A DNA stretch of 64,000 nt, from positions 2,790,001 to 2,854,000 of the forward strand of contig OZ253954.1 of assembly GCA_965267405.1 (NCBI GenBank). The letters run 5' to 3'. Numbering within the stretch: the first letter of the stretch is position 1; each line of letters opens with the position of its first letter. The notes beneath the pieces were generated by a model, which was not told the DNA's origin, made no database searches, and saw only the letters and a program-made list of their open reading frames with translations. This DNA comes from JAPPOI01 sp028818055 (GTDB lineage: Bacteria > Pseudomonadota > Alphaproteobacteria > Rhodobacterales > Rhodobacteraceae). Position numbers and translations under genes: made by a program. Positions 56,039 through 63,977 of the stretch are shown here, in pieces.

Positions 56039-57076
56039 GTGTCAGTTAGAAATATGGCGGAAACAACAGAAAAGCCAACAAAACAAGGCGTATCGCGTGC
56101 TGCGCGTCTATCTATAGCTCCTATGATGGATTGGACGGACAGACATTGCCGGTATTTTCACCGGCTGATGTCGCGTCAGACGCTGCTTTATACAGAGATG
56201 GTTACCGCGCCGGCTTTGGTCCGGGGAAATGCGCGTCATCTTCTGCGCTATGATCAGGCCGAACATCCCGTTGCACTGCAACTTGGTGGCTCTGATCCTG
56301 ATGAGTTGGCCGAAGCGGCAAGAATGGGAGCGGCCGAAGGATATGACGAAATCAATCTCAATGTTGGGTGTCCGTCCGATCGGGTCCAATCGGGAACTTT
56401 CGGCGCAGTTTTGATGAAAACACCGGATTTGGTGGCGGAGTGTTGCGCCGCAATGCGCGCGACCGTCGATGTTCCGGTGACGGTCAAATGCCGAATTGGT
56501 GTGGATGATCAGAACCCAAGCGAGGTGTTGCCTGACTTTCTGGCCAAGGTCAGCGACGTTGGCGTAACGCGCTTTGCAATTCACGCGCGGAAAGCATGGC
56601 TTCAAGGTCTCAGCCCGAAAGAGAACCGCGAGGTTCCGCCGCTGGACTACGAATTGGTCGATCGGATGAAAGAGATGTTCCCGCATCTGCACATTTCGTT
56701 GAACGGCGGGCTGGAAACACTTGCCGAGGCGCAGGATGCGCTGGGCCGAGGTCTGGACGGTGCCATGTTGGGGCGGGCCGCGTATCACAATCCATGGAAC
56801 ATTCTCGGTAAGGCCGATGCAGCGATCTTCGGAATTGTGCCTCCGTTTCAGTTTCCTCATAATGTCGCTGAAGCGATGGAGGACTATGTGGGTCGCCACC
56901 TTTCAGAAGGGGGGCGATTGCACAGCATCACGCGCCACATGCTTGGCCTTTTTGCTGGACGCCCCGGCGCGCGCGCTTGGCGGCGCACCTTGTCTGAAGG
57001 GGCTGCCCAACCCGATGCCGACTTTCAATTGATACGAGAAGCTCTGGCTCAGGTGCCCCGCGCGGACGCGGCATGA
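56039..57076 (+). CDS. dusA: tRNA-dihydrouridine synthase A, with N-terminus supplied by the island
   Basis: 345-residue FMN enzyme reducing U20/U20a of tRNA. Motifs: APMMDWTDRHCRYFHRL, LQLGGSDPDELAEAAR, INLNVGCPSDRVQSGTFGAVLM (active-site Cys), VKCRIGVDD, FAIHARKAWLQGLSPKENR and LNGGLETLAEA. The start is GTG 56039; ATG 56054 (MAETTEKP) is possible. The first 26 codons before GCT-CCT-ATG are encoded by the island; the native start is stranded at 41896. The rest is complete, so the protein should be functional but now depends on a promoter at the island's edge. It overlaps the next gene by 4 bases. Confidence 0.95.
   Translation: MSVRNMAETTEKPTKQGVSRAARLSIAPMMDWTDRHCRYFHRLMSRQTLLYTEMVTAPALVRGNARHLLRYDQAEHPVALQLGGSDPDELAEAARMGAAEGYDEINLNVGCPSDRVQSGTFGAVLMKTPDLVAECCAAMRATVDVPVTVKCRIGVDDQNPSEVLPDFLAKVSDVGVTRFAIHARKAWLQGLSPKENREVPPLDYELVDRMKEMFPHLHISLNGGLETLAEAQDALGRGLDGAMLGRAAYHNPWNILGKADAAIFGIVPPFQFPHNVAEAMEDYVGRHLSEGGRLHSITRHMLGLFAGRPGARAWRRTLSEGAAQPDADFQLIREALAQVPRADAA
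56117..56131 (+). repeat. Right attachment site (attR) core inside dusA
   Basis: GCTCCTATGATGGAT, coding for Ala-Pro-Met-Met-Asp of DusA. It matches attL at 41938-41952 except for the proline wobble base. Element lies to the left, chromosome to the right; the identical core is ATGATGGAT. Confidence 0.8.
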
Positions 57077-57822
57077 AGGGTTCGCTAGACACGTTGGGTT
57101 GGGTCAAAATCCCGCGCTCTGATGACGTTCTTCAGTGGGCAAACCATGCCAAGTCGGTTGCCGATGACATACTCTTGCTGCCGGATCTCCGTCATTGGTA
57201 TCGCTGCGAAGATACTTGGTTTGTCGGAGTCGATTGCCTGCCCAATGATGAGACTGGCCATCTAGCTGGAGGACCCGAGTACCCGGAAACCCTGAAGGCG
57301 CACGTGCCGGATATCCCGTTACATGCGGGTCAAGTTTCGGCGATTTTTCCCGGCTATCCGAAGCCAGTTGAGGGCGAAAGTGAAGCAGCGGCGCGGTATC
57401 GCATCAAGCGTGACGCCGCCCATGTCGATGGCCTGTTGCCGGAGGGAGCTGATAGAAGACGCAAGCTCAAAGAACCGCACGCCTATATTCTTGGCATTCC
57501 ACTGACCTCCAACCCGTCAAACGCAAGCCCGCTTGTCGTGTGGGAGAAAAGCCACCTGATCATGCGAGACGCTTTTGCAAAAGCATTCGATGGTGTCGCG
57601 CCCGAGCATTGGTCAGAAGTCGATCTGACAGATGCATATCATTCAGCGCGGCATCGGTGTTTCAACGAATGCGACCGGGTCGAACTTCCAGCCGAACCGG
57701 GTGAAGCGCTGCTTATCCATCGTCATTGCCTCCATGGCATGGCGCCGTGGAATGCAGGTGATGGGCCACCACGCATCGTTGCTTACTTCCGTCCGGAAGG
57801 GCCCTGGCAGGATTGGATCTAG
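57073..57822 (+). CDS. Phytanoyl-CoA dioxygenase-like protein
   Basis: 249 residues. Iron-binding H-x-D is seen in RDAAHVDGLLP and the distal His in LIHRHCLHGMAPW, with a following Arg (PPRIVAYFRPE) for 2-oxoglutarate. It therefore resembles an Fe(II)/2-oxoglutarate oxygenase, distant from the protein at 19656. ATG 57073 overlaps the dusA stop (ATGA), so it is translated with dusA and may act in RNA or small-molecule hydroxylation. The substrate is unknown. Its stop overlaps the nitrile hydratase accessory gene on the other strand by 4 bases. Confidence 0.75.
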   Translation: MKGSLDTLGWVKIPRSDDVLQWANHAKSVADDILLLPDLRHWYRCEDTWFVGVDCLPNDETGHLAGGPEYPETLKAHVPDIPLHAGQVSAIFPGYPKPVEGESEAAARYRIKRDAAHVDGLLPEGADRRRKLKEPHAYILGIPLTSNPSNASPLVVWEKSHLIMRDAFAKAFDGVAPEHWSEVDLTDAYHSARHRCFNECDRVELPAEPGEALLIHRHCLHGMAPWNAGDGPPRIVAYFRPEGPWQDWI

Positions 57823-58178
57823 TCGGACTGGCCGCTTTTCAGTTCGACAGGCTGACCGTGAGGGGTGGTAAGGTAAGCATCACTCCATGCCTGCTTGCGC
57901 TGTTGGGCCTCTTCGCTTGTCACCAGATCACCGGCGGCCAGCAATGTCTCAAGCGTTTCCAGCGCGATCTGGTAATACGTCTCTAGCGTATCGGGCAGGG
58001 CACCTTGTCTTGCGTTTTCCAAGGCATCGCCGAACGCTTCCGACCATGTGGTTGGTTCGATTGTGCCCGATCGTTTGAGCGCATCAACCATGGCCATGAT
58101 CTGAGCCTGCCAAGGCTCATCAAATGCCGGTTCAGCATCAAGCTTAAGCCAATGCGTTTGACCGATGTCACCGTTCAC
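57819..58178 (-). CDS. Nitrile hydratase accessory protein (activator, small type)
   Basis: 119 residues. EPAFDEPWQAQIMAMVDALKRSGTIEPTTWSEAFGDALENA is the signature of the small accessory protein that helps load cobalt and oxidise cysteines in nitrile hydratase; TYYQIALETLETLL and TSEEAQQRKQAWSDAYLTTPHGQPV follow. GTG 58178 is chosen because it overlaps the beta-subunit stop by 11 bases; an ATG at 58256 lies deep in the beta gene. Third gene of the NHase operon, as in cobalt-type clusters. Confidence 0.83.
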   Translation of the reverse strand: MNGDIGQTHWLKLDAEPAFDEPWQAQIMAMVDALKRSGTIEPTTWSEAFGDALENARQGALPDTLETYYQIALETLETLLAAGDLVTSEEAQQRKQAWSDAYLTTPHGQPVELKSGQSD

Positions 58179-58824
58179 CGAGGTAACTTTCCCAAAGGTC
58201 CAAATACACCATGTCCGGGCTTTCTGAGGCTTCGGGCCACAGGTCTTTTGATGCAAATGCTACGGTGTAAAGGTGTTCGGCTCTTTCTTTTCCTTTCGCA
58301 CAGTCATCCGGAAAAAAATGTGCACCGTGGTGGCTGTGAATAATGCCGGGCTTGCCGCGCACATAGGCAGGCAATCGTGTGTGTCCCGAGGTGGCGGTTA
58401 GGTTGGCAACCACGGCATCACCTACGGAAAAAGTTGGAGAAGAGGAGACTTCCACGTCGAAACGCCGGAATGCAGATTTAGTCAGATTGACACATTCCTC
58501 AGTCGTCATCGGCTTTGCCGAGGCCAGTGGTTCGGTGGCCGATTTCCCGGTCGCCAGCTCATCAATTGTGCAAACCCCAGCCTCGATCATCGTGATCATG
58601 TCGGTTTCGATCCAGCTGTCGAAGTAAGGGCGGCTGAGATAATCAGTTGGAACCGAATTCTCTCGGACAAACCGCCACCAATCGATGGGAACATTCGGGG
58701 CGCGCGTGCTGCATGTGATGCCCCAGGCGCGACCCTCCCATTCAGCGTGGAACGGCTCATCCGGCTCGTTCACGTCTATTGGGCCGAAGCCTTGTTTGCC
58801 GCCCAGATCGTGTACGCTATCCAT
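58168..58824 (-). CDS. nthB: Nitrile hydratase beta subunit
   Basis: 218-residue structural subunit forming the active site wall with alpha. Family motifs: MDSVHDLGGKQGFGPID, FHAEWEGRAWGI, RPYFDSWIE, FSVGDAVVAN, TRLPAYVRGKPGII and LDLWESYLG. Its ATG shares a base with the alpha stop (TGATG). Order alpha-beta-accessory is that of cobalt-containing nitrile hydratases. Cytoplasmic. Converts nitriles to amides together with alpha. Confidence 0.94.
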   Translation of the reverse strand: MDSVHDLGGKQGFGPIDVNEPDEPFHAEWEGRAWGITCSTRAPNVPIDWWRFVRENSVPTDYLSRPYFDSWIETDMITMIEAGVCTIDELATGKSATEPLASAKPMTTEECVNLTKSAFRRFDVEVSSSPTFSVGDAVVANLTATSGHTRLPAYVRGKPGIIHSHHGAHFFPDDCAKGKERAEHLYTVAFASKDLWPEASESPDMVYLDLWESYLGER

Positions 58825-59468
58825 CAGCTATCGCCTCCGGTGCCCAGATCACGTTCTGTGCCAATCATGGAATTCCGCGTGACGATTGCGGCAAGCTCTT
58901 CCTCGGTCCAGCCGTCAGTTCCTTTGGGCCGCTCAGGCACAACCATGTAACGAAGCTCAGCAGTACTGTCCCAGACATTCACTTTCGTATCCGGAGCAAT
59001 GTCGACACCGAACTCTGCCAGAACACCACGCGGATCACGGACCGCGCGAGAACGGTAGGCAGCCGTCTTGTACCAGTTTGGGGCAACACCCAAGATCGAG
59101 AATGGGTAACAAGAGCAAAGCGTGCACACGATCAAATTGTGTGTGTCTACTGTGTTGGCGACAGCCTTCAGATGCGCCGTAGCACGTCCTTCAAACCCGA
59201 ATTCGGTGATCGCTTCGGTTGCATTGGCCAAAAGCCGGTCGCGAAACCCGTCATCAACCCAAGCCCTTGCAACGATTTTGGCACCACGCTTGGGGCCAAT
59301 TTCATCGCTATAAGCTTCTACCCAGGAGTCGATGGTTTCAGAGGTCGTCAGGCCTTTCTCGACCAGCAGACTTTCTAACGCCTTTACGCGAAGGGCAGGG
59401 TCCGAAGGCAAATGTGAATGAAGATGCCGGTGAAGCTCGGCAGCCTTCTTTCCGTCGAAACTAGGCAT
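58824..59468 (-). CDS. nthA: Nitrile hydratase alpha subunit, cobalt type
   Basis: 214-residue metal-binding subunit. The metal motif is VCTLCSC (C115, C118, S119, C120), in which two Cys are oxidised after translation. Thr in CTLCSC marks the cobalt type; iron enzymes have Ser. RRNA-like helices at the N-terminus (VKALESLLVEKGL) and RAWVDDGFRDRLLAN fit the family. ATG 59468 has GGAAAG 7 bases upstream; an in-frame TTG at 59483 is less likely. No amidase gene adjoins it, so the released amide may be handled elsewhere. An AraC gene lies upstream on the same strand, 169 bases away. Confidence 0.94.
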   Translation of the reverse strand: MPSFDGKKAAELHRHLHSHLPSDPALRVKALESLLVEKGLTTSETIDSWVEAYSDEIGPKRGAKIVARAWVDDGFRDRLLANATEAITEFGFEGRATAHLKAVANTVDTHNLIVCTLCSCYPFSILGVAPNWYKTAAYRSRAVRDPRGVLAEFGVDIAPDTKVNVWDSTAELRYMVVPERPKGTDGWTEEELAAIVTRNSMIGTERDLGTGGDS

Positions 59469-59637
59469 CGCAGGTCTTTCCAAGGGTTCAAGTCCAACGA
59501 GAGTTAAGACCCAAATTCAAGGAAAGGCCAGTCCTCTGGCGCCAAAGCCATCTAGCAACTTGGTGTTTTGCTGTACTTTTTGGCGATCGTTCCGCGCGAT
59601 CGAATTCGCGTAACCGAATTTTGTAAACCGTTCGGCT

Positions 59638-60531
59638 TCAGGCTACGGCGATCGGTAGTTGATGAGCGTCACTCCATTGCCTTGGTGACTGACCATACAG
59701 TCTCTTGAATTCGCGGCTAAACTGTGACGGGCTGATATATCCAACGTCCGTGGCGGCTTCGTTTACTTTCATGCCACCTGCGATCTTCATTGCCGCATTG
59801 TTCAATCGCATAGACTTCACGAATTGAATGGGCGACATCGTTGTGGCTTGCTTAAATTTACGGTGGAAGACCGCCCGGCTCATACCCGCTCGGTTTGCCA
59901 TGTCATCAATCGAAATCGGCTCGTCCAATTTTGACGAAACGTGTGCGATAGAGCGTGAAATTGCATTTCCGGCGCCAAAAGCCTGGCGGGCAAAGACGCC
60001 AGCTTCCCCCTTCAATATTGCATAGTACAACTCTCGTAAGCGCGAAGCTCCGAGCACCGCCGTATCGGTCGGGTTTTGCCCGAGTTGCAGAAGCCTTAAA
60101 AGCGCATCGGAAAAGGCGTCGTCCCAATGAGAAAGTTTGATACCTTGTGCGCTTGAGCCGCTTTTGTTTCGAGGAAGTGTGTCTCCGGCGGATTCCATTT
60201 CCATCGCAACTTCTGTCAGTACGCGTGCGTTCAAAGAAATGAGGGCACCATAGAGGGGCGTCTCAGGTGATGCCGTGGGTGTGCCGGCGTTGACCGGCAT
60301 CGACATTGGACAGCAGAGATATTGGTTGTTGTCGTAGATGTATTTTTTGCCATCCAGAACGGCTTCCTTAGCCCCACTTACAATTGCCACCACGCAGGGC
60401 TCATAGACGGCGGGGACGCACGGAACGGCTTTCGTGGCCCGAAACAAGCTCACGCCATCTACACTGGTAGCCGTCAGTCCGTCTCTATCAGTTCGTTCTG
60501 CGATAATTCGCTTGATCTGGTCCTTGCTCAT
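59638..60531 (-). CDS. AraC-family transcriptional regulator
   Basis: 297 residues: an N-terminal AraC-type ligand domain of the AraC_N (PF06719-like) kind (TSVDGVSLFRATKAVPCVPAVYEPCVVAIVSGAKE) and two C-terminal helix-turn-helices at about 200-285 (ISIDDMANRAGMSRAVFHRKFK and VNEAATDVGYISPSQFSREFKRLYG). This subgroup is commonly divergent from an oxidoreductase that it controls; here the SDR gene at 60702 is divergent with a 170-bp AT-rich gap. Control of the nitrile hydratase operon is also possible. Confidence 0.9.
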   Translation of the reverse strand: MSKDQIKRIIAERTDRDGLTATSVDGVSLFRATKAVPCVPAVYEPCVVAIVSGAKEAVLDGKKYIYDNNQYLCCPMSMPVNAGTPTASPETPLYGALISLNARVLTEVAMEMESAGDTLPRNKSGSSAQGIKLSHWDDAFSDALLRLLQLGQNPTDTAVLGASRLRELYYAILKGEAGVFARQAFGAGNAISRSIAHVSSKLDEPISIDDMANRAGMSRAVFHRKFKQATTMSPIQFVKSMRLNNAAMKIAGGMKVNEAATDVGYISPSQFSREFKRLYGQSPRQWSDAHQLPIAVA

Positions 60532-60701
60532 GAGGTCGATTTAAAATCATCAGTGCGTCAATTACAAGCAATATGATACAATTAGGCAAGTAAATGCGAC
60601 AATAGCGTCTATTTTTATACCACCCAGATAGATATTTACAATTTAGAGACAGGAACAAAGTTTTTATCGGCTTTGCCGCCGGTGTCAGAAAGAGAAAGAC
60701 A

Positions 60702-61652
60702 ATGCCAGATACCCAGTTCGGACCCAAAGGTTGGACCCCGGAACGCCTCGGTGACCTCGAAGGTAGAACTTACATTATCACCGGTGCCAATGCCGGCGCT
60801 GGATTTCAAGCCACACGAACGCTCCTGAAGAAGGGCGCGAGTGTAGTCATGATGAATCGATCTGAAGAAAAATCGAAAGCGGCGGTCAGTGCGCTAAAAC
60901 AGGAATTCGGCGCGCAAGCGGACGTTGGTTTTGTCGTATTGGATCTCGCGTCGTTAGCCAGTGTCCGAGCAGCTGCTGCTGAAGTTTTAAAGACCGTTCC
61001 CCAAATCGATGCACTAATCTGCAATGCAGCAATTGCGCAAGTACCGACACAGAAACTGACCGTGGATGGTCACGAAAGCATGTTGGGTACAAACCACTAC
61101 GGACACTTTTTGCTTTGCGGGTTGCTGTACGAGCGCATCGAGGCTTCAAAGGGCAGGATCGTCGTGGTCAGCAGTCTTGGCTATAACATGGGCATCAAAA
61201 CCATCCAGTTCGACGATATGAACTGGGACGAGAATTATCACCAGAACCGAACCTATTGTCAGAGCAAATTGGCGCAGATGATGTTCGCATACGAATTGCA
61301 GGACCGCTTGGCAGTGGCGAACAAATCTGACGTGGAAGTGTATGTCTGCCATCCCGGTGCGTCTCGAACATCGCTGGTCCAAACCAGTGCGAACCTGGCC
61401 ACACGTGTCATGTTTTGGTTCATGGCTAAGTTGCCAATCACACAATCAGCCGAGAAGGGATCGTGGCCAGAAGTCATGTGTGCCACAGAAGACGGGCTTG
61501 AACAGCGGGCATTGTATGGCCCGACGGGGCGAATGGAGTTTGTCGGCCCGGTTGGGAAAGGAACGCTGCATCCTCACGCCTACGACAAATCCGTCATGGT
61601 CAAATTGTGGGAAGTATCCGAGGAAGCAACAGGTTTCACTTGGCGGTTCTGA
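60702..61652 (+). CDS. Short-chain dehydrogenase/reductase
   Basis: 316-residue NAD(P)-dependent oxidoreductase of the retinol-dehydrogenase/protochlorophyllide-reductase-like SDR branch. TGANAGAG cofactor motif at about 26-33, CNAAIA (NAG-type strand), SSLGYNMG, and the catalytic YCQSK (Tyr and Lys). R in MNRSEEKS favours NADPH. ATG 60702 follows AGAAAGAGAAAG. Substrate unknown. Divergent from the AraC gene and followed by a bidirectional terminator. Confidence 0.9.
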   Translation: MPDTQFGPKGWTPERLGDLEGRTYIITGANAGAGFQATRTLLKKGASVVMMNRSEEKSKAAVSALKQEFGAQADVGFVVLDLASLASVRAAAAEVLKTVPQIDALICNAAIAQVPTQKLTVDGHESMLGTNHYGHFLLCGLLYERIEASKGRIVVVSSLGYNMGIKTIQFDDMNWDENYHQNRTYCQSKLAQMMFAYELQDRLAVANKSDVEVYVCHPGASRTSLVQTSANLATRVMFWFMAKLPITQSAEKGSWPEVMCATEDGLEQRALYGPTGRMEFVGPVGKGTLHPHAYDKSVMVKLWEVSEEATGFTWRF

Positions 61653-61715
61653 TCAAAGTCCATTCATTCAGGCATTTGTTCTGACAAGTGCCTTTGAAGG
61701 CTAGACTGAACAAGA

Positions 61716-61744
61716 GGGGCGGCACTTGTCAGTGCCGCCCCTTT
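61716..61744. terminator. Bidirectional terminator between SDR and outer-membrane protein genes
   Basis: GGGGCGGCACT (61716-61726), loop TGTC, AGTGCCGCCCC (61731-61741), then TTTC. The perfect 11-bp stem lies between two convergent genes, 64 and 43 bases from their stops. Confidence 0.8.
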
Positions 61745-61783
61745 CTTCATCCAACGCGCCTCCCTGGGCGCGGACGCCGCGCG

Positions 61784-62617
61784 TCAGTTGAACGAGTATA
61801 CCAGAGATACGCCGAACGTATTGTCAGTGCTTTTCGCGCTGCCTGGGTCCGTGTGGTACTCGGTCAAAAGGCTTGTACGAAGGGCAAGCGACTCCGTCAT
61901 AGCGACGTTGATCGCGAAGTCGTTGAACACGGCCGTATCTGAACTCGACGTAATAATGTCTGTGTCGTTCGTGAGGAACACTGTGTCAGACAACATGTGC
62001 GAGTAGTCAGAACCGATACCGAATGCCGCTTCATCAATGTCAGCCGAGGCTACGTTGGCAAGGTCTGCAAACCGGTAACCAGGACCTGCTTGTACCGACC
62101 ACTGAACCGTAGGTGTCGAGTAGATGCGGTAACCGGCACCAAAGCTGACAAAAGTGTCCGAGCGAAACTGCGCGTCCGTTGCGTCATTCACCGAGCCTTG
62201 CAGCTTGGCAAAGCCAAACAGAGTCGGGTTGAAGTCGCGTGTGTACTCAAGTCCGTAGAAAAGACTTTCTTCCGCCGGAGATGAATCGTCGTCGCTGTAC
62301 GAGTAGTTAAGCTGTAGCTCGACCCCGTTTGGACCCCAGACGTAGTTCATGTCTGAGCCAATGCCGACGCTCAAGCTTTCGGTGTTGCCATCTTGTGCAA
62401 TGCCGCGGAATGCGACCGAGCCATTGAAGCCTTGCGGACGGCCTTCGTTGCCGAACCGGTCGAGTTCACGAACGGCATCGTCGTCGATTGCTTCCATAAG
62501 GTCTTCGTTGCGCTCAGCAGCGACAGAGTCGCCACCGACCAGGTTCTGAGCAGCGGCTTGGCTGGCGATCATCGCCGAGATGGCAAGCACGCTTACAGTC
62601 GTGAGTGATAGTTTCAT
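61784..62617 (-). CDS. DUF481-family outer-membrane beta-barrel protein
   Basis: 277 residues with a Sec signal (LTTVSVLAISAMIASQAAAQ, cleaved about residue 23). Alternating strands follow: FNGSVAFRGIAQDGNTESLSVGIG, VELQLNYSYSDDDSS, FYGLEYTRDFNPTLFGFAKLQ and a final TFGVSLVYSFN that ends in the Phe-Asn typical of outer-membrane barrels. The DUF481/YdiY family is thought to be a small salt- or acid-induced barrel. High Asp/Ser content and biased codons suggest good expression. Alone in its unit. Confidence 0.87.
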   Translation of the reverse strand: MKLSLTTVSVLAISAMIASQAAAQNLVGGDSVAAERNEDLMEAIDDDAVRELDRFGNEGRPQGFNGSVAFRGIAQDGNTESLSVGIGSDMNYVWGPNGVELQLNYSYSDDDSSPAEESLFYGLEYTRDFNPTLFGFAKLQGSVNDATDAQFRSDTFVSFGAGYRIYSTPTVQWSVQAGPGYRFADLANVASADIDEAAFGIGSDYSHMLSDTVFLTNDTDIITSSSDTAVFNDFAINVAMTESLALRTSLLTEYHTDPGSAKSTDNTFGVSLVYSFN

Positions 62618-62654
62618 TCAAGTTTCCTTTCAGGGAGTGAAAGCGAGGGAAAAG

Positions 62655-62840
62655 TTATTTGTCAGAGACGATCGCCCGACCGCCTTTGACAGCCAATTTG
62701 CCGGCGCCAACGACACCTTTAGCGACCACTTTTGTTGCACCAGCCGCGACACCGACTGAATTGTCGATCACCTGATCCGAAGTGCAGGCTGAAAGGCCCA
62801 CAACTGAGGTTAAGGCCATTACAATTCCCAAGAGTTTCAT
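62655..62840 (-). CDS. Small lipoprotein (61 aa)
   Basis: Not named. Signal with lipobox LSAC (about residues 16-19: MALTSVVGLSACTSDQ), so it is acylated on Cys19. The rest is Gly/Ala/Val rich (VAAGATKVVAKGVVGAGKLAVKGG), like entericidin-type small lipoproteins. ATG 62840 follows GGAAGAAAAGAG; the longer frame to 62954 is rejected. Just downstream of it (on its own strand) is the outer-membrane protein gene. Confidence 0.75.
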   Translation of the reverse strand: MKLLGIVMALTSVVGLSACTSDQVIDNSVGVAAGATKVVAKGVVGAGKLAVKGGRAIVSDK

Positions 62841-62995
62841 GCTCTTTTCTTCCGTATCTAAGCCGCACAAGCGCGGCGCCTCGGTGCCGGCTGATCCGGC
62901 GCTTTGGCTTCGTTTGAGTGATTTAGCTACGATTGATGAATTAGAAAAACGCAAAATAATTGTATTTCAAACCAGTTTTACTTATATATGAACGC

Positions 62996-63937
62996 ATGGA
63001 CATCACACTGATCCGATCGTTTTTGGAAGTTGCTGCTACCGGTAGTTTTGTGCATGCCGCGGACCGGTTGTTCGTAACTCAATCTGCTGTTAGCCAGCGC
63101 ATTCTTCGGCTCGAAGAGCAGTTGGGCCGTCCGCTATTTGCGCGGTCCAAAGCGGGCGTGTCACTTACGCCCGCCGGGCGCGAGTTTGAAAGTTATGCGC
63201 TTAGCTTGATCAAGATTTGGGAAGAGGCTCGCCAGCAAATCGCCGTACCCGAAGGGTTCTCAAAGACGTTATCAATCGGCGCACAATACTCGCTTTGGCC
63301 GCGGCTAGGGTTCCGCCTGATCGATTCAGTTGTAAAGGAGATGCCCGACGTAAGCATTCGCGCCGAGATCGGACTGCCGGACCGGCTAACCCGGTATCTG
63401 CTCGAAGGGGTGATACAGTTTGCACTCATGTACACGCCGCAACTTCGTCCGGGACTGCGAACAAAGGAATTGCTTTCGGAAGAGTTGATACTCTGTGCTT
63501 CCTGGTCGGGGGCTTCGATAGATACGCTTTCCACGCGCTACATTATGGTGGATTGGGGCGCTGAGTTCGTTCAGGCGCACGCGTTGCATCTTCCTAATCT
63601 CACCAACCCGGGAATGACGTTTTCGCTTGGGGCGATGACCGCTGAGTTCATACGTTCAAGGAAAATGGCGGCGTATCTTCCGGCGCGTTATGCGCGCAGA
63701 TTTCTGGACGACGGCTCACTTCATTTGGTGCCCGAAGCGCCGACATTCTCGCATCCGGCGTGGGCTGTTTGGCGCGATGATCTTGATCCCAAACTTTCCG
63801 TAGCGATCGAAAACGCCCTATCCGCCATCGTCGACGAAATCGAAAAAGGTAAAGACGAGGTTTTGAAAGATCTGGCAGATCTCAACGAAGATGGTGAAGT
63901 TGCAGTTCTGGGGCAGATCGAAAACTGGATGGAATAG
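62996..63937 (+). CDS. LysR-family transcriptional regulator
   Basis: 313 residues. Opening MDITLIRSFLEVAATGSFVHAADRLFVTQSAVSQRI is the LysR winged helix, then LEEQLGRPLFARSKAGVSLTPAGREF and a substrate-binding domain. ATG 62996 aligns with the family start; an in-frame start at 62960 adds 12 residues. Divergent from the small lipoprotein gene (155 bases), which may be its target. Confidence 0.9.
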   Translation: MDITLIRSFLEVAATGSFVHAADRLFVTQSAVSQRILRLEEQLGRPLFARSKAGVSLTPAGREFESYALSLIKIWEEARQQIAVPEGFSKTLSIGAQYSLWPRLGFRLIDSVVKEMPDVSIRAEIGLPDRLTRYLLEGVIQFALMYTPQLRPGLRTKELLSEELILCASWSGASIDTLSTRYIMVDWGAEFVQAHALHLPNLTNPGMTFSLGAMTAEFIRSRKMAAYLPARYARRFLDDGSLHLVPEAPTFSHPAWAVWRDDLDPKLSVAIENALSAIVDEIEKGKDEVLKDLADLNEDGEVAVLGQIENWME

Positions 63938-63977
63938 CTTTAAGCGAAATCTGTTGTGGCAGGCGGAACGAAAAAAA

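Larger units (their letters stand above)
41938..56131. mobile_element. Integrative island of about 14.2 kb inserted in dusA
   Basis: Bounded by two copies of the dusA-derived sequence GCTCC(A/T)ATGATGGAT. It carries at its right end a tyrosine integrase facing inward from the junction, a placement known for the established family of dusA-targeting integrases. Contents from left to right: kinase/PP2C/vWA triad, serine recombinase, nested palindromes, membrane nuclease, iteron array, replication protein, a coupled small-gene operon, PrtN-like protein and integrase. No capsid, tail, terminase large subunit, relaxase or type IV secretion genes were found. That points to a satellite-like or plasmid-like integrative element. 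Confidence 0.88.

Noticed and set aside
41938..56131. Calling the island a complete prophage
   Set aside because: No capsid, portal, tail, large terminase or lysis genes are present; the weak small-terminase resemblance at 52901 and 53549 is not enough.
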